The translations under genes were made by a program, and so were the position numbers. The notes under the pieces are model-generated. The model ran no database searches and had not been told where the DNA came from. It saw only the letters and a list, made by a program, of their open reading frames with translations. A stretch of DNA of 7,952 nt from the NCBI GenBank assembly GCA_014237955.1, contig JABABY010000089.1, positions 1 through 7,952 on the forward strand. Reading direction: 5' to 3'. This DNA comes from Planctomycetota bacterium (GTDB lineage: Bacteria; Planctomycetota; Planctomycetia; Pirellulales; UBA7805). This document shows, piece by piece, positions 7,094 through 7,952 of this stretch; positions within the stretch are counted from its first letter, which is position 1; every line of letters starts with the position of its first letter.

Positions 7094-7952
7094 GTGAGAC
7101 TGTCTGTGTCTCCGGTATCTGCAAAATATGAAACGCAAGATGCGGGCCTGCCAAGCCACCTTCTGCATCTAGTCGACTTGTGTCTGTTGGCCATTCTTTT
7201 TGTGGCGCCTCTTGTTCTTGGCGGGCGGCATGCGACTGGATGCCTCGTGTTTGTATCGATTGTTGCTGTGATGAGCATGGCTTGGTTTTCAAGGCAATGT
7301 TTGTTACGAGATCCGTTTTGGCGCCCTTCCTCGGGACATTGGGTATTTCTTGGTGGCATCTTGCTGCTCTTCTTTCAGATTTTTCCTCTGCCTGCCGACA
7401 TCATTTCCCAACTTACGCCGAATGCTCAGTCGCTGCTGCCATTATGGTCGGTGGAAAATGGTGCAGAGGCCACTTTGGGAAGTTGGAATACAATCTCAAT
7501 GTATCCGGGCATGACCATTCAGCGGCTTGCTCTGCTTGTGGCCTATGGGCTCACTTTTGTGGTTGTTGTGCAGCGCGTGCAATCTCTGGAAGATGTGAAG
7601 AAATTATTGACGTGGATTGCATTGGCAACAGTTGGCATGGCAATTCTTGGCCTCGCCCAGTATCTGACAACAAATGGAAAATTTCTTTGGACGTATGAAC
7701 ATCCCCAGCGAGAAGCAAGGTCTGTTCAAGGTCCATTTAGTAATCGCAACCACTTTGTCCACCTGTTGGCCTTAGGAATCGGCCCACTTTTCTGGTGTTT
7801 TGTCAATCGGATGAAAATCAAGGGCCGGAAACAGAAGCATCCGAAAGAACAAAATATCTTCGGGCTGCACAACAGGGGTTCTGAGAGTTCTGTATTCACA
7901 GTCATCATTGGCATCGCGTTAGGTATCGTAGGGTTTGCCGCAATCCTATCCA
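7094..7952 (+). CDS. O-antigen ligase/polymerase-type membrane protein (5' part only)
   Basis: Polytopic inner-membrane protein resembling the O-antigen ligase/Wzy polymerase superfamily, which joins lipid-linked repeat units into polysaccharide or transfers the finished chain. The frame is open from 7079 to the window end with no stop, giving about 286 residues from the likely GTG start at 7094 (GTG 7106 is possible; no in-frame ATG is near). Hydrophobic segments lie at about 26-44, 50-65, 83-97, 143-160, 171-190 and 221-236, with another starting near 268. The motif GPFSNRNHF at 213-221 resembles the Gly-x-Phe-x-Asn-x-Asn-His signature common before the core of such ligases. The main family domain and its large periplasmic loop would lie beyond 7952. 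Position after Wza- and Wzc-like genes supports a role as the polymerase of the same polysaccharide. Polymerase versus ligase cannot be told from sequence alone, even with the full gene. Confidence 0.8.
   Translation, partial: MRLSVSPVSAKYETQDAGLPSHLLHLVDLCLLAILFVAPLVLGGRHATGCLVFVSIVAVMSMAWFSRQCLLRDPFWRPSSGHWVFLGGILLLFFQIFPLPADIISQLTPNAQSLLPLWSVENGAEATLGSWNTISMYPGMTIQRLALLVAYGLTFVVVVQRVQSLEDVKKLLTWIALATVGMAILGLAQYLTTNGKFLWTYEHPQREARSVQGPFSNRNHFVHLLALGIGPLFWCFVNRMKIKGRKQKHPKEQNIFGLHNRGSESSVFTVIIGIALGIVGFAAILS

Noticed and set aside
7180..7698. 172-codon + ORF overlapping the polymerase gene
   Set aside because: Cys/His/Trp-rich shadow. The overlapping open frame from 7079 gives a coherent multi-helix membrane protein with a ligase-like motif and is the real one.

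Overview
The window looks like chromosomal DNA from a Gram-negative-type bacterium, most likely a planctomycete or a relative. The grounds are the pairing of RNase Y and a YmdB-family phosphodiesterase with a Wza/Wzc-type outer-membrane polysaccharide export system, moderate GC, TTG/GTG starts, and the style of the export proteins. This is inference from gene content and protein character; no rRNA or marker phylogeny is available here. All five confident genes are on the + strand.

Layout. (1) Positions 1-778 hold no convincing gene: a long leader with a 15-bp tandem repeat at 346-397. (2) Positions 779-3219 hold an RNA-turnover pair, rny (RNase Y, membrane-anchored endoribonuclease) and a YmdB/TIGR00282-type metallophosphoesterase that starts at TTG. 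The gap between them is 56 nt, so they are probably co-transcribed. (3) Positions 3220 to about 3550 are an apparently gene-poor spacer with only weak small ORFs on either strand. (4) From about 3551 to the end lies an exopolysaccharide (EPS) or capsule locus: a Wza-like SLBB export protein, a full-length Wzc-like tyrosine autokinase and chain-length regulator, and the 5' part of an O-antigen ligase/polymerase-type membrane protein that runs off the window at 7952.

How the genes work together. RNase Y would start mRNA decay at the inner membrane. Its neighbour YmdB is a cyclic-nucleotide/RNA phosphodiesterase family member that in Bacillus is tied to biofilm gene expression. The downstream genes would polymerise a surface polysaccharide (polymerase), set its length and drive export by phosphorylation (Wzc-like), and carry it through the periplasm and outer membrane (Wza-like). 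No glycosyltransferase, flippase or tyrosine phosphatase lies inside the window; these would be expected further downstream.

I did not find a clear previously undescribed system. The points most worth a second look are an Asn-to-Asp change at a metal-ligand position of the YmdB protein, a short tyrosine tail of the kinase encoded by a hexanucleotide repeat, the repeat-bearing leader before rny, and the uncertain start and atypical lipobox of the Wza-like protein.
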